DNA of 64,000 nt from Lolium rigidum (lineage: Eukaryota; Streptophyta; Magnoliopsida; Poales; Poaceae), in the NCBI RefSeq assembly GCF_022539505.1, contig NC_061510.1, positions 228,211,853 to 228,275,852 of the forward strand. The letters run 5' to 3'. The notes under the pieces were generated by a model. That model searched no databases. It was not told the origin of the DNA and was given only the letters and a program-made list of their open reading frames with translations. This document shows positions 1 to 8,182 of this stretch, in pieces; position 1 is the stretch's first letter, and every line of letters starts with the position of its first letter. The position numbers and the translations under genes were made by a program.

Positions 1-930
1 GCACACTCAGAGGATTACCAGTTATTCATTTCGACCTGCTGCTTCAGGAATGTATCCTTCTTGTTCGCCAACAAGGCCATCTTCAAGGCAGCAGTGGGGA
101 AGAGCAGGTTGCACATCGTTGATTATGGCTTCCGTTATGGGTTCCAGTGGTCAGAACTGCTGCGCTGGCTGGCAGCAAGGGATGGTGGCCCACCAGAGGT
201 CAGGATCACCCACATTGACCTCCCGCAGCCCTGGTTCCACCCAGAAAAACATATGGAGGAGATTGGTGATAGGCTGAGTGACATTGCCCGAGAGCTTGGT
301 GTAACATTCAAGTACCGAGCTGTGATAGCGCAATGGCAGACTGTTTGCATCGAGGACCTGGACATGGAACCTGACGAGGTGCTTGCTGTGAATGATCTGT
401 TCAATTTCAGGACCTTAATGGATGAGAGTGTCATCATAACCAGCCCAAACCCCCGGGATACAGTCCTCAGCAATATCAGCAAGATGAAACCGGACGTGTT
501 TGTCCAAGGTACCGTGAATGGCTCATACGGCACCACCTTCTTGTCACGGTTCCGGGAGGTCCTCTTCTTTTACTCTGCAATGTTTGACATGCTTGACGCA
601 ACCATGCCACGGGAGAGCAAGCTGCGCCTGGCACTGGAGCGAGACGTCTTTGGCTGGGTTGTCCTGAATGCCATTGCGTACGAGGGAAAGGATCGGTTGG
701 AGCGTGGTGAGACCTATAAGCATTGGCAAATCAGGAACCAATGGGCAGGCTTGAGGCAGCTGCCACTGGACAGAGAAACTGTTCAGATGGCTAAGGACAT
801 GGTCAAGAACAATTACCACAAGGATTTTATCATCGATGAGGATCACCAATGGCTGCTGCAGGGGTGGAAGGGTCGTATCCTCTTGGCCCACTCGACATGG
901 GTGGCCAAGGGAGCTAGCTCTGACTGTTAG
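1..930 (+). CDS. GRAS family (LISCL-type) transcription regulator, 5' partial
   Basis: C-terminal two thirds of a GRAS domain. The frame is open from base 1, so the gene begins upstream of the window; the first in-window residues (EDYQLFISTCCFRN) align with the end of the first leucine-heptad region of the neighbouring copies. The VHIID core reads LHIVDYG with the canonical Asp. LHRII and PFYRE-type segments follow (RFREVLFFYSAMFDML, then ERGETYKHW) and the protein ends in a SAW region with the WLLQGWKGR signature, stopping at TAG 928-930. GRAS proteins of this subfamily are nuclear transcriptional (co)regulators; Arabidopsis SCL14, a relative, works with TGA bZIP factors. It is the first copy of a tandem array and groups with the 2120 copy by its intact VHIID Asp. 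No frameshift is visible. The specific target pathway is unknown. Confidence 0.93.
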   Translation, partial: AHSEDYQLFISTCCFRNVSFLFANKAIFKAAVGKSRLHIVDYGFRYGFQWSELLRWLAARDGGPPEVRITHIDLPQPWFHPEKHMEEIGDRLSDIARELGVTFKYRAVIAQWQTVCIEDLDMEPDEVLAVNDLFNFRTLMDESVIITSPNPRDTVLSNISKMKPDVFVQGTVNGSYGTTFLSRFREVLFFYSAMFDMLDATMPRESKLRLALERDVFGWVVLNAIAYEGKDRLERGETYKHWQIRNQWAGLRQLPLDRETVQMAKDMVKNNYHKDFIIDEDHQWLLQGWKGRILLAHSTWVAKGASSDC

Positions 931-2119
931 CTATGTTTCTGTAGTTCTAGTTCATGCACCTGAACATAAATAGATAGGGTATAAATACTACTATACTGTT
1001 TGTGGTGAGGTTTATACTCTTAACCTGAAAGATGCATATTGAGTTGTCTGATGTCAATTGGATGGCGTGAAGCATTTTTTTTGAGCTAAAGCGTGAAGCA
1101 TTTCAGATGACATGGGGTTTTCTTTGCAGTTTTCCTCCACCCAACTGTATAAGATAAATATATATTCATGGTTGTACGTTATCTGGGATGATGGCTATAT
1201 ACATGATCCAGTAAAATTTGAACTGGTGGCATGCTTGTTTTTATTGCTAATTTTGCTGGCTACTACAGTGGCTCATCAGTCTCAAGAATTTGATGTTGTG
1301 CTCACTAAAGTGGCTGATCAATCTCCAGAATTTGATGTTGTGCTCATACATGATCCAGTAAATGTATCTATTTCGAAGCATCTTCTAACTCCATTGGTTT
1401 CTGGCTAGGAAATATGTCACATGTCAACTGCATTTCGATTGGCCATACTTTTAGCCCATAACAAGCATGTTAACAGTTTTATTTCTTCTGAAGCTACCAT
1501 GCTCTTGTACAGCTGGCTACTAATCTTGCTTGAGGTCAGTTGCTAAGACAATTTTGATAATTTGTAACCAACATAAAACTGTATCCGTTAATCTGTTCAG
1601 ATTCTTATTGATTGCCTCGAATTTCTATGTTTTCTCTCTGCTTTACTGTTTCAGGTCACAAGTACATCACATTGAGCTCTATGTTTACTTGCAGGTCTAG
1701 TGTGCTACTTGGCTGCGTGCAGTGCAGGGGATCAACGGATCAGGCCTGAAGGTAGCAAACGACTACCACATTCTAATAGTGATCACTGATTAAAAGAAAA
1801 ATACAAGTATATTACTCTTTTCTTGTGGTGGTTAAATTAAAAATTACTACATATCATAGAATTTTTGGAGAACATACTATCGGGTGGTGGGAACAAGCAG
1901 GAGAACCAGTGATGTTCTGGTATAGTATATCTTAGGACAATTCTTTTTAAAGAGGCAACGACCATGTCTATTTCGGAGGCAGGTGCATGGTTGATGGATG
2001 ACACCAAAGTCTCCAAGCATGGGAAGCATCGACCCTGCCGGCCTGCCCCTCCCTCTGTACAAGAGCAATCGGCCATGTCCTTGTGGAGTGCAGCACCATC
2101 ACCAGTTCAGTTCACCACC
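931..2119 (+). other. Intergenic spacer and 5' flank of second GRAS gene
   Basis: AT-rich spacer without a credible gene. A splice-acceptor-like tract (ttacttgcag, AG ending at 1694) resembles the tgcttgcag tracts upstream of the third and fourth GRAS genes, which suggests a 5'-UTR intron in this gene family. A direct repeat around 1260-1365 (two versions of gaatttgatgttgtgctca) is visible. A real ATG at 1964 is in frame with the GRAS gene but lies upstream of the conserved start. No TATA box was confidently assigned. Confidence 0.5.
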
Positions 2120-4063
2120 ATGGCAATCACCCCGGAGCAGTTGCTGACCCTGGAGAGACTCGCGGAGTCCCCTCCGCCATCCCCGTCCCTCTACCTTGAT
2201 ATCCCTCAACCGTCCCACAGCTTTAGCATCGGCGACCCAGTGCTCCCATACATCACGCGCATTCTCATGGAGGAGGACATAGACGACAGGTTCTTTTACC
2301 TGTACCCCAACCATCCTGCCCTCCTCCAGGCGCAGCAGCCATTCTCCCAAATCCTAGATGACGCCAAGGATTTGCAATCCGGCAAAGAGGGTGACACGGA
2401 GAGGAGGAGTTCTGATGCATCTTTGCGGGGTGTTCGTGGGGGGAGCCTGTTCTTGGCCGACAAGGGCATCCAAGGTTGGGCCTTTGATGGGGCTGAGATG
2501 GACAATAACGTTGATCAGAGCAAGCTCCCCTCCAATGAAGTCATGCTTAACTTGGCATTCTTGACGGGCATGGAGGAGGCCAACAAGTTCTTGCCTAGAG
2601 ACGACAAGCTACAGGCTGGTGCTTTCACCGAGGGCCAAGCAAGAGAGATTGTTGGGCGAAGTGGTTGTGGTCGGGGGAGGAAGGGACGGGCTGATGGGGA
2701 CAAGGAAGAGGAAGTGGTGGGCAGGGCCAGCAAACTGATGGTGCCGGAGCTGGAGGAGGATGGTGCCAGCGAGTTGTTCGACAAAATGATGCTGGAAAGT
2801 TACAAGCTCCGATTTGATGCGATGGATGAGCTAGAAATCACAATGGGAAATATCACAGCTGAGAAAAGAAATAAGAGGGCTGTGCGGGGAAAGCAGGGAA
2901 AGAGAGAGGCGGTGGACTTGCGCGGGCTGTTGCTAAGCTGCGCACAGGAGGTGTCCACCGGCAACCGCCAGGGTGCGGGCAATCTGCTGAAACAGATCAG
3001 GGCACATGCGTCAGCGAATGGTGATGCCGCTCAGCGTCTGGCACATTGTTTCGCCGAGGGGCTTGAGGCTCGACTGGCGGGCACGGGGAGCCAGGTGTAC
3101 AAGTCTCTCATGGCTAAGCACACCTCCACCATGGAGTTCCTCAAAGGGTATGAGCTGTACATGGCTGCCTGCTCCTTCAGGAGGGTGGCGTTCACATTTG
3201 CCAGCATGACCATCTTCGATGCAGTGGAAGGGAAGAGGAGGTTGCACATTGTGGACTATGGCTTGCATTATGGGTGCCAGTGGCCTGGCTTGCTGTGTTG
3301 GCTGGCGAGTAGGGAAGGCGGACCACCAGAGGTGAGGATCACTGGGGTTGACCTCCCCCAGCCTGGTTTCCGCCCAGCTAAGAGGATTGAGGAGACAGGG
3401 CGGGCGCTCAAGAACTGTGCCCGTCAGTTCGGCTTGCCGTTCAAGTTCCATGCCATCACGGCCAAGTGGGAGACTATCCGCGCGGTGGACCTCAACATCG
3501 ACCCTGAGGAGGTGCTTGTGGTGAATGACTTGTTCAATTTCAACACTTTGATGGACGAGAGCCTTGTTATCGACAGACCCAGTCCCAGGGATGTGGTCCT
3601 AAGGAATATCCAGAAGATGCGGCCAGATTTGTTCATCCAAGGTGTTGTGAATGGTTCGAGCGGCCCATTTTTCTTGGCACGGTTCCGAGAGGCGCTCTTC
3701 TTTTACTCATCGGTGTTCGATATGCTTGAAGCCACCACACCGCCGGAGAGCTATCAGCGTTTGGTGCTCGAGCGAGACATGTTCGGGCAGTGTGCCTTGA
3801 ATACTGTTGCCTGTGAGGGTGCAGACCGAGTCGAGCGCCCTGAGACATATAAACAGTGGCAGCTGAGAAACCAACGGGCAGGCCTGAGGCAGCTGCCATT
3901 AAAGCCAATTATCACTAAGGTGGCAACAGACAAGGTCAAGAGCCTGTATCACAAGGACTTCGTTGTCGACGTGGACCAGGGGTGGTTGCTGCAGGGATGG
4001 AAGGGGCGAATCCTCTATGCACACTCGGCATGGGTAGTAGACGACACTAGCTCTGATTATTAG
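2120..4063 (+). CDS. GRAS family (LISCL-type) transcription regulator
   Basis: Intronless, 647 residues from the chosen start. The ATG at 2120 (ccaccATGg, excellent plant context) gives MAITPEQLL, matching MAATPEELL of the paralogues. An in-frame ATG at 1964 would add 52 residues that the paralogues lack. The N-terminal half holds the LISCL acidic/aromatic motifs (RILMEEDIDDRFFYLYP, then QAQQPFSQIL) typical of the activation region. The GRAS domain starts near residue 265 (VDLRGLLLSCAQ, LHRI), with VHIID as LHIVDYG at about residues 375-381, LHRII, a PFYRE-like block, RVERPETYKQWQ, and SAW at the end (WLLQGWKGRILYAHSAW). The length fits LISCL proteins. Nuclear transcriptional regulation is known for the family; the target genes are not. 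The intact motifs and lack of frameshifts suggest a functional gene. Confidence 0.95.
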   Translation: MAITPEQLLTLERLAESPPPSPSLYLDIPQPSHSFSIGDPVLPYITRILMEEDIDDRFFYLYPNHPALLQAQQPFSQILDDAKDLQSGKEGDTERRSSDASLRGVRGGSLFLADKGIQGWAFDGAEMDNNVDQSKLPSNEVMLNLAFLTGMEEANKFLPRDDKLQAGAFTEGQAREIVGRSGCGRGRKGRADGDKEEEVVGRASKLMVPELEEDGASELFDKMMLESYKLRFDAMDELEITMGNITAEKRNKRAVRGKQGKREAVDLRGLLLSCAQEVSTGNRQGAGNLLKQIRAHASANGDAAQRLAHCFAEGLEARLAGTGSQVYKSLMAKHTSTMEFLKGYELYMAACSFRRVAFTFASMTIFDAVEGKRRLHIVDYGLHYGCQWPGLLCWLASREGGPPEVRITGVDLPQPGFRPAKRIEETGRALKNCARQFGLPFKFHAITAKWETIRAVDLNIDPEEVLVVNDLFNFNTLMDESLVIDRPSPRDVVLRNIQKMRPDLFIQGVVNGSSGPFFLARFREALFFYSSVFDMLEATTPPESYQRLVLERDMFGQCALNTVACEGADRVERPETYKQWQLRNQRAGLRQLPLKPIITKVATDKVKSLYHKDFVVDVDQGWLLQGWKGRILYAHSAWVVDDTSSDY

Positions 4064-5020
4064 TTTTCTTTTCCTGCATAAAAGAAGTTATCATTAAATA
4101 TATAGTCGGCGCATCCCATACTGTTCCCTTACGAAAGATAAATATATGAATACATGATGTAGAGACCATGTTTGACTTTCATGAGTTAAAACATCTTCAG
4201 TAGCTGTCTGAAAATTAATTCCACGACATCATGTTTGACTTTCATGAGTTAAAGACACCTTGTAATGATCAGCTGTTGTTGCAACATTTTTTCCTCGAAA
4301 AAGCGTAAAAGCATGTGTCTCATGCATTGATATAAGATCTATTGACAACCCCAAGAATGGAAGAAACAGTTGTTGCTAAAAGTTATTTGTCTGTTTAATT
4401 GTGTAGAAATGCATCGATAGATGATTTAAATTGAATCTTACATCATTTAGTCCAACAAAATGGATATGAATCTGTAGGTTCTACACTCCTACAAAACCAT
4501 TTGTTTGCTTGCAGGTGTGAAGTGCTCCTGATTTTGTCCAAGCATGGAGCAGGAAAGAAACATATGACCGAACATGGTTACAGCCTTACAGGTCATCTAC
4601 CGCAATATAATTACTAGTACAGATGGTTTACGTACAATGTTTTATCTTCAAAATTTGACTGGTTCTCTCCCAGTATAATGGGACATGATCCTCTCATGGG
4701 AACTCACATCATCAGAACATTTCAAAGACATAAAATCAAGCTCTACAAGGCAAACTGCAGCTTCTGATCAGAGTGGGACAGAAGGATGGCTGCAACAACA
4801 AGGTGAATATATTCTTTCTCAAAAAAGCCCTTGTTTGTTTATCCATATGTGCAGCCGCTGCTGGTTGATCAAACCAACCTTCTGAAATGTAAAGTTTCGA
4901 TGGTTCCAACAGCTAGCAACAGTGAGATTGGTGGCTTCACATGGGATGGATGGAGGGCAAGATGGTGTGTACCAATCCCAGTCCAAGATATTTACACTCA
5001 ACATCACCAAGCACCCCATC
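4064..5020 (+). promoter_or_regulatory. Duplicated 5' flank of third GRAS gene
   Basis: No gene. From about 4370 to 5020 this spacer is recognisably paralogous to 7450-8182 upstream of the next GRAS copy, so the duplicated unit included the promoter/5'-UTR. It holds a splice-acceptor-like tract (gtttgcttgcag, AG ending at 4514) shared with the other copy, which suggests a 5'-UTR intron, and a conserved block at about 4776-4870 that recurs at 7840-7935 and 28565-28670. About 4205-4260 is a short imperfect direct repeat (catgtttgactttcatgagt). The transcription start cannot be fixed from sequence alone. Confidence 0.55.
4786..4806 (+). promoter_or_regulatory. Small upstream ORF in GRAS 5' leader (MAATTR)
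   Basis: A seven-codon ORF, ATG through TGA, encoding MAATTR. The same ORF occurs upstream of the next GRAS copy (7850-7870, MAATPR). Both resemble the first residues of the main proteins (MAATPEE). If the region is transcribed as leader, it could damp translation of the main ORF. Conservation between two recent duplicates is weak evidence of function. Confidence 0.3.
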
Positions 5021-6982
5021 ATGGCTGCCACCCCAGAGGAGTTGCTTGGCCTCATCGAGCCTGCACCACTGAGCCCTTCCATCTTCCTTGACCATCCATC
5101 AATGACCCATGATGGCTCGGAGCCGCCTCAGGATGATCAAACCCTGGCATACATCTCACGAATGCTCATGGAGGAAGATATTGTCGACAAGTTCTTCTAC
5201 CAGTACCCTGACCACTCCAAGCTCCTGCAGGCCGAGCAGCCATTTGCACAGATCCTCTCTGGCGCTGCCACCAGCTCATCCAATGCCCAGGAATCCTCGG
5301 CACCCGACGCGATTGCCTCCACCATGCTGCATAGCAAAGACAGCAACACAGACATCATGGTTTCCAGATTCTTTTCTGGCGAGGTACAAGATCCAACCTT
5401 CTTCGTGAACAGCACTTGTGTGGTGGAGCCCAACAGTATGGTGTTCCCCAGGGAGGGCAGCGCCAGCATTGACATGGTATCGAGCATTGCATTCTTCAAA
5501 GGCATAGAGGAGGCCAACATGTTCTTGCCTAGAGACAATGGGGTGGCGGATGATAGAGGGCGTAAGCACAGGTTTGACATGAGTGGTGAGACGGAGGCGG
5601 ACTTGGGCAGGAGAAGCAAGCAAATTGTGGTGCTGGTGCATACTGACGCCGAGGAGGAAGCCACCGCGCTCGAGAAGTTGGACCGGCTCATCCTCAACGG
5701 CTACGACATGTACCCCAATGAGATGCAGGAGGTAGTACGCGTCACTCTTGACAAGGAGAACAAGGCAGCACAGCTGAGCATCTACAGGCGTGGGAGGCGC
5801 GGCGTGAGGCAGACGATGGTGACTGACCTAGAAACGTTGTTGATCCGCTGTGCAGAAGCAGTGGCCAGCAATGACCAACGCAGCGGGCGTGACCTGCTGG
5901 AGCGGATCAAGTGGCACTCCTCACCGATAGGGGACGCTAGGCAGCGGTTGGCCCATTACTTCGCCCAGGCGCTGGAGGCACGGATGGCAGGCACGGGGAG
6001 CCAGCTCTACCATGCACTCATGGGGAAGCGCACCTCTGTCGTGGAGCTCATCAAAGGCTACCATCTGTACATGGCCGCCTGCTCTTTCCTGAAGGTGGCG
6101 TTGCTCTTTTCCAACAAGACCATCTACAACGCCGTGGCAGGGAGGAGGAAACTGCACATTGTGCACTACGGCATCAACACCGGGTTACAGTGGCCGGAGT
6201 TGCTCCGAATGCTGGCGGACAGGGAGGGTGGGCCTCCAGAAGTGAGGATCACTGGCATTAATTACCCTCAGCCTGGTTTCCATCCGGCTGAGCAAATTGA
6301 GGAGGCAGGACGCCGGCTCAGCAACTGCGCAAGCCAGTTTGGGGTGCCATTCAAGTTCCACGCCATCGCATCCAAGCCTGAGGCTGTCCGGGTTGAGGAC
6401 CTCCACATTGATCCTGATGAGGTCCTTGTCGTGAACAGCGTATTCTTTTTCAGGATCGTGATGGACGAGAGCCTCACGTTTGACAAGGTAAGCCCAAGGG
6501 ACATGGTGCTCAACACTATCACGAAGATGAAGCCGTCGGTTTTCATCCAATCCGTTGTCAACGGATCATACAGCGCGGCATTCTTCATGACGCGGTTCCG
6601 CGAGACGTTGTACTACTTCACATCGTTCTTTGACGTGATGGAGACCACCATTCCTCGTGATAATGAGAAGAGGCTGCTGGTGGAGCGGGATATTTTTGGA
6701 CGAACCGCTATGAACATGATAGCCTGCGAAGGTATAGACCGGGTGGAGCGCCCTCAGAACTACAGGGAGTGGCAGGTGCGGAACCAGCGGGCAGGGCTGA
6801 GGCAGCTTCCGTTGGATGCTGATATTGTTCTGATGCTCAAGGACATGGTGAAGAAAAATTACCACAAACATTTCACGATCAACGAGGATCATCAGTGGCT
6901 TCTGCAGGGATGGAAAGGTCGGGTCCTCTGCGCCATCTCCACATGGGTTGCTGATGATGCTAGTGGTTTTGAAGTGACATAG
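5021..6982 (+). CDS. GRAS family (LISCL-type) regulator, VHIID with His
   Basis: Intronless, 653 residues, the same length as the 8183 copy, which fixes the start at 5021 (MAATPEELLGLIEPAP). The frame continues upstream only to non-ATG codons. Activation-region motifs: ISRMLMEEDIVDKFFYQYP (about residues 45-63) and LLQAEQPFAQIL (about 68-79). A basic stretch (YRRGRRGVRQ) lies just before the GRAS domain and may serve nuclear import. The GRAS domain runs from about residue 266 (TDLETLLIRCAEAV) to the end; RLAHYFAQALEARMAGTGSQ closes LHRI. The VHIID core reads LHIVHYG, so the usual Asp is His (residue 382). PFYRE-like and RVERPQNYREWQ blocks follow, and SAW begins near residue 614 with WLLQGWKGRV. 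The closest copy in the array is the next gene. Probably functional, but the His substitution is notable. Confidence 0.94.
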   Translation: MAATPEELLGLIEPAPLSPSIFLDHPSMTHDGSEPPQDDQTLAYISRMLMEEDIVDKFFYQYPDHSKLLQAEQPFAQILSGAATSSSNAQESSAPDAIASTMLHSKDSNTDIMVSRFFSGEVQDPTFFVNSTCVVEPNSMVFPREGSASIDMVSSIAFFKGIEEANMFLPRDNGVADDRGRKHRFDMSGETEADLGRRSKQIVVLVHTDAEEEATALEKLDRLILNGYDMYPNEMQEVVRVTLDKENKAAQLSIYRRGRRGVRQTMVTDLETLLIRCAEAVASNDQRSGRDLLERIKWHSSPIGDARQRLAHYFAQALEARMAGTGSQLYHALMGKRTSVVELIKGYHLYMAACSFLKVALLFSNKTIYNAVAGRRKLHIVHYGINTGLQWPELLRMLADREGGPPEVRITGINYPQPGFHPAEQIEEAGRRLSNCASQFGVPFKFHAIASKPEAVRVEDLHIDPDEVLVVNSVFFFRIVMDESLTFDKVSPRDMVLNTITKMKPSVFIQSVVNGSYSAAFFMTRFRETLYYFTSFFDVMETTIPRDNEKRLLVERDIFGRTAMNMIACEGIDRVERPQNYREWQVRNQRAGLRQLPLDADIVLMLKDMVKKNYHKHFTINEDHQWLLQGWKGRVLCAISTWVADDASGFEVT

Positions 6983-7355
6983 GTAGATAGGTTGAAGTAC
7001 CAACGGGTATACATTTCATCTGGTGTTTGTCATGTATGGTACAGTAAGTTTAATCAGTGTTTCATCTGTATCTGTCAGTTGCATCAGATGCGTGTTTCTC
7101 CGTTTTTGTATTTGTAACTGATTCAAAGAAACCATGGCCATGTTGGACATGTTTCTCAGAGTGGACGAGCACACAAACATCTGTTTGCCTGCAAAATTGC
7201 CACTGCATTATGAGAGATGAGATTATTATAGATGAGCAACCCCTACATTAGAACTTCGGCCTGCTGTTGGTGGCACATTTTTCTTCTGTTTTCTCCAATC
7301 AGTCATGACATGGTATATAGTGCGCTTGAAAGTTGGCAATGATTCTAAAATGGTA

Positions 7356-7437
7356 TCTGTCTGTTCCTAAATACAAGTTAGTTTTGGGAGTTCAAATTGA
7401 ACTCCCAAAACGTTTTATATTTACGAATTGGAGGGAG
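7356..7437. mobile_element. Stowaway-like (Tc1/mariner) MITE
   Basis: An 82-bp unit starting ctgtctgttcctaaatacaa and ending tacgaattggagggag, the classic grass Stowaway termini (tccgttcctaaatacaag and its complement), flanked by TA on both sides (7354-7355 and 7438-7439). The middle is palindromic (gttttgggagttcaaattg, then aactcccaaaac), so the unit can fold into a hairpin. It is absent from the equivalent spacer of the neighbouring copies. Confidence 0.7.
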
Positions 7438-7849
7438 TACATACAATCAGTTGTTGCTAAAAGTGAATTATCTGTTTTAACCATGTAGAAATTCCATTGC
7501 ATATATGCGTTTTGAGATAACACTGAATTCAACATCATTTGATCCAATCAGATGGATGGGAATTTTTTAATTTATTTACTCTCACAAACCATCTGTTTGC
7601 TTGCAGGTGTGAAGTGCTACTGATCTGGTCCAACCATGGAGCACGAAAGAACATAGGACCAGACATGGTTAGAGGTCATCTATGTCAATATAATTACTAG
7701 TAAGATACAACTATTTCTCTCATGAATTTGACTGGTTCTTTCCCTCTACGAATGGAACAGATCCCTTCATGTGAATTCACATCAGCACAACATTTCAAAC
7801 ACATAAAATCAAGAGGAACTGCAGCTTTTTATGAGACTGGGACAGAAGG

Positions 7850-7870
7850 ATGGCTGCAACACCAAGGTGA
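7850..7870 (+). promoter_or_regulatory. Small upstream ORF in GRAS 5' leader (MAATPR)
   Basis: Seven-codon ORF (ATG to TGA) encoding MAATPR, the counterpart of the one at 4786-4806. The surrounding block (gggacagaaggatggctgca) is conserved in the leaders of three GRAS copies. Any translational role is conjecture. Confidence 0.3.
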
Positions 7871-8064
7871 ACATATTCTTTCTGAAACGAACCCTTCTTT
7901 GTTTATCAATATATGTGCGGCCGGTGCTGGCTGATCAAACCAAACTTCTGACATGTAAAGGTTCGATTGTTCCAACAGCTAGCAATGCTGAGCCTGGTGG
8001 CATCACATGAAGTGGATGGAGAGCAAGACGATATCTCCAATCGGTATTTACACCACACCATCAC

Positions 8065-8182
8065 CAAGCATCCCATTAAAAATGTGATTGGGGTGGGGCG
8101 ATCCCTCCCTTAAACGTGATATTCACGGGCGTGGGCTCTTCAGCCAACCAGGCACTGCTCGGTTCTCAACAAGCACCCCATT
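8065..8182 (+). repeat. 92-bp insertion with 13-bp flanking repeat at a GRAS start codon
   Basis: Compared with the third GRAS gene, which has caagcaccccatc directly before its ATG, this copy has caagcatcccatt (8065-8077), then 92 extra bases (8078-8169), then caagcaccccatt (8170-8182) and the ATG. The near-identical 13-mers look like a target-site duplication around a small insertion, or filler DNA from break repair. The insert contains a minimal ATG-TGA. It has no poly(A) tail and no obvious inverted repeats. Confidence 0.6.

Larger units (their letters stand above)
6983..8064 (+). other. Spacer between third and fourth GRAS genes
   Basis: 3' flank of the third gene (about 6983-7260 is paralogous to 10145-10251 plus 10792-10970 after the fourth gene), a small Stowaway-like MITE at about 7356-7437, then the paralogous 5' flank of the fourth gene from about 7450, with a splice-acceptor-like tract whose AG ends at 7606. 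No coding gene is seen. Confidence 0.6.

Noticed and set aside
135..536. Long minus-strand ORFs opposite each GRAS gene (also at 3011, 5197, 6185, 8489, 9083, 29466, 33296 and others)
   Set aside because: They are shadows of the GC-rich GRAS coding frame, with no domain of their own.
1112..1408. 98-codon ORF between the first two GRAS genes
   Set aside because: Internal direct repeat and AT-rich composition, with no homologue recognised and no gene structure.
4922..5020. N-terminal extension of the third GRAS gene
   Set aside because: It begins at GTG, not ATG, and is unlike the paralogues; the ATG at 5021 matches the 653-residue sister.
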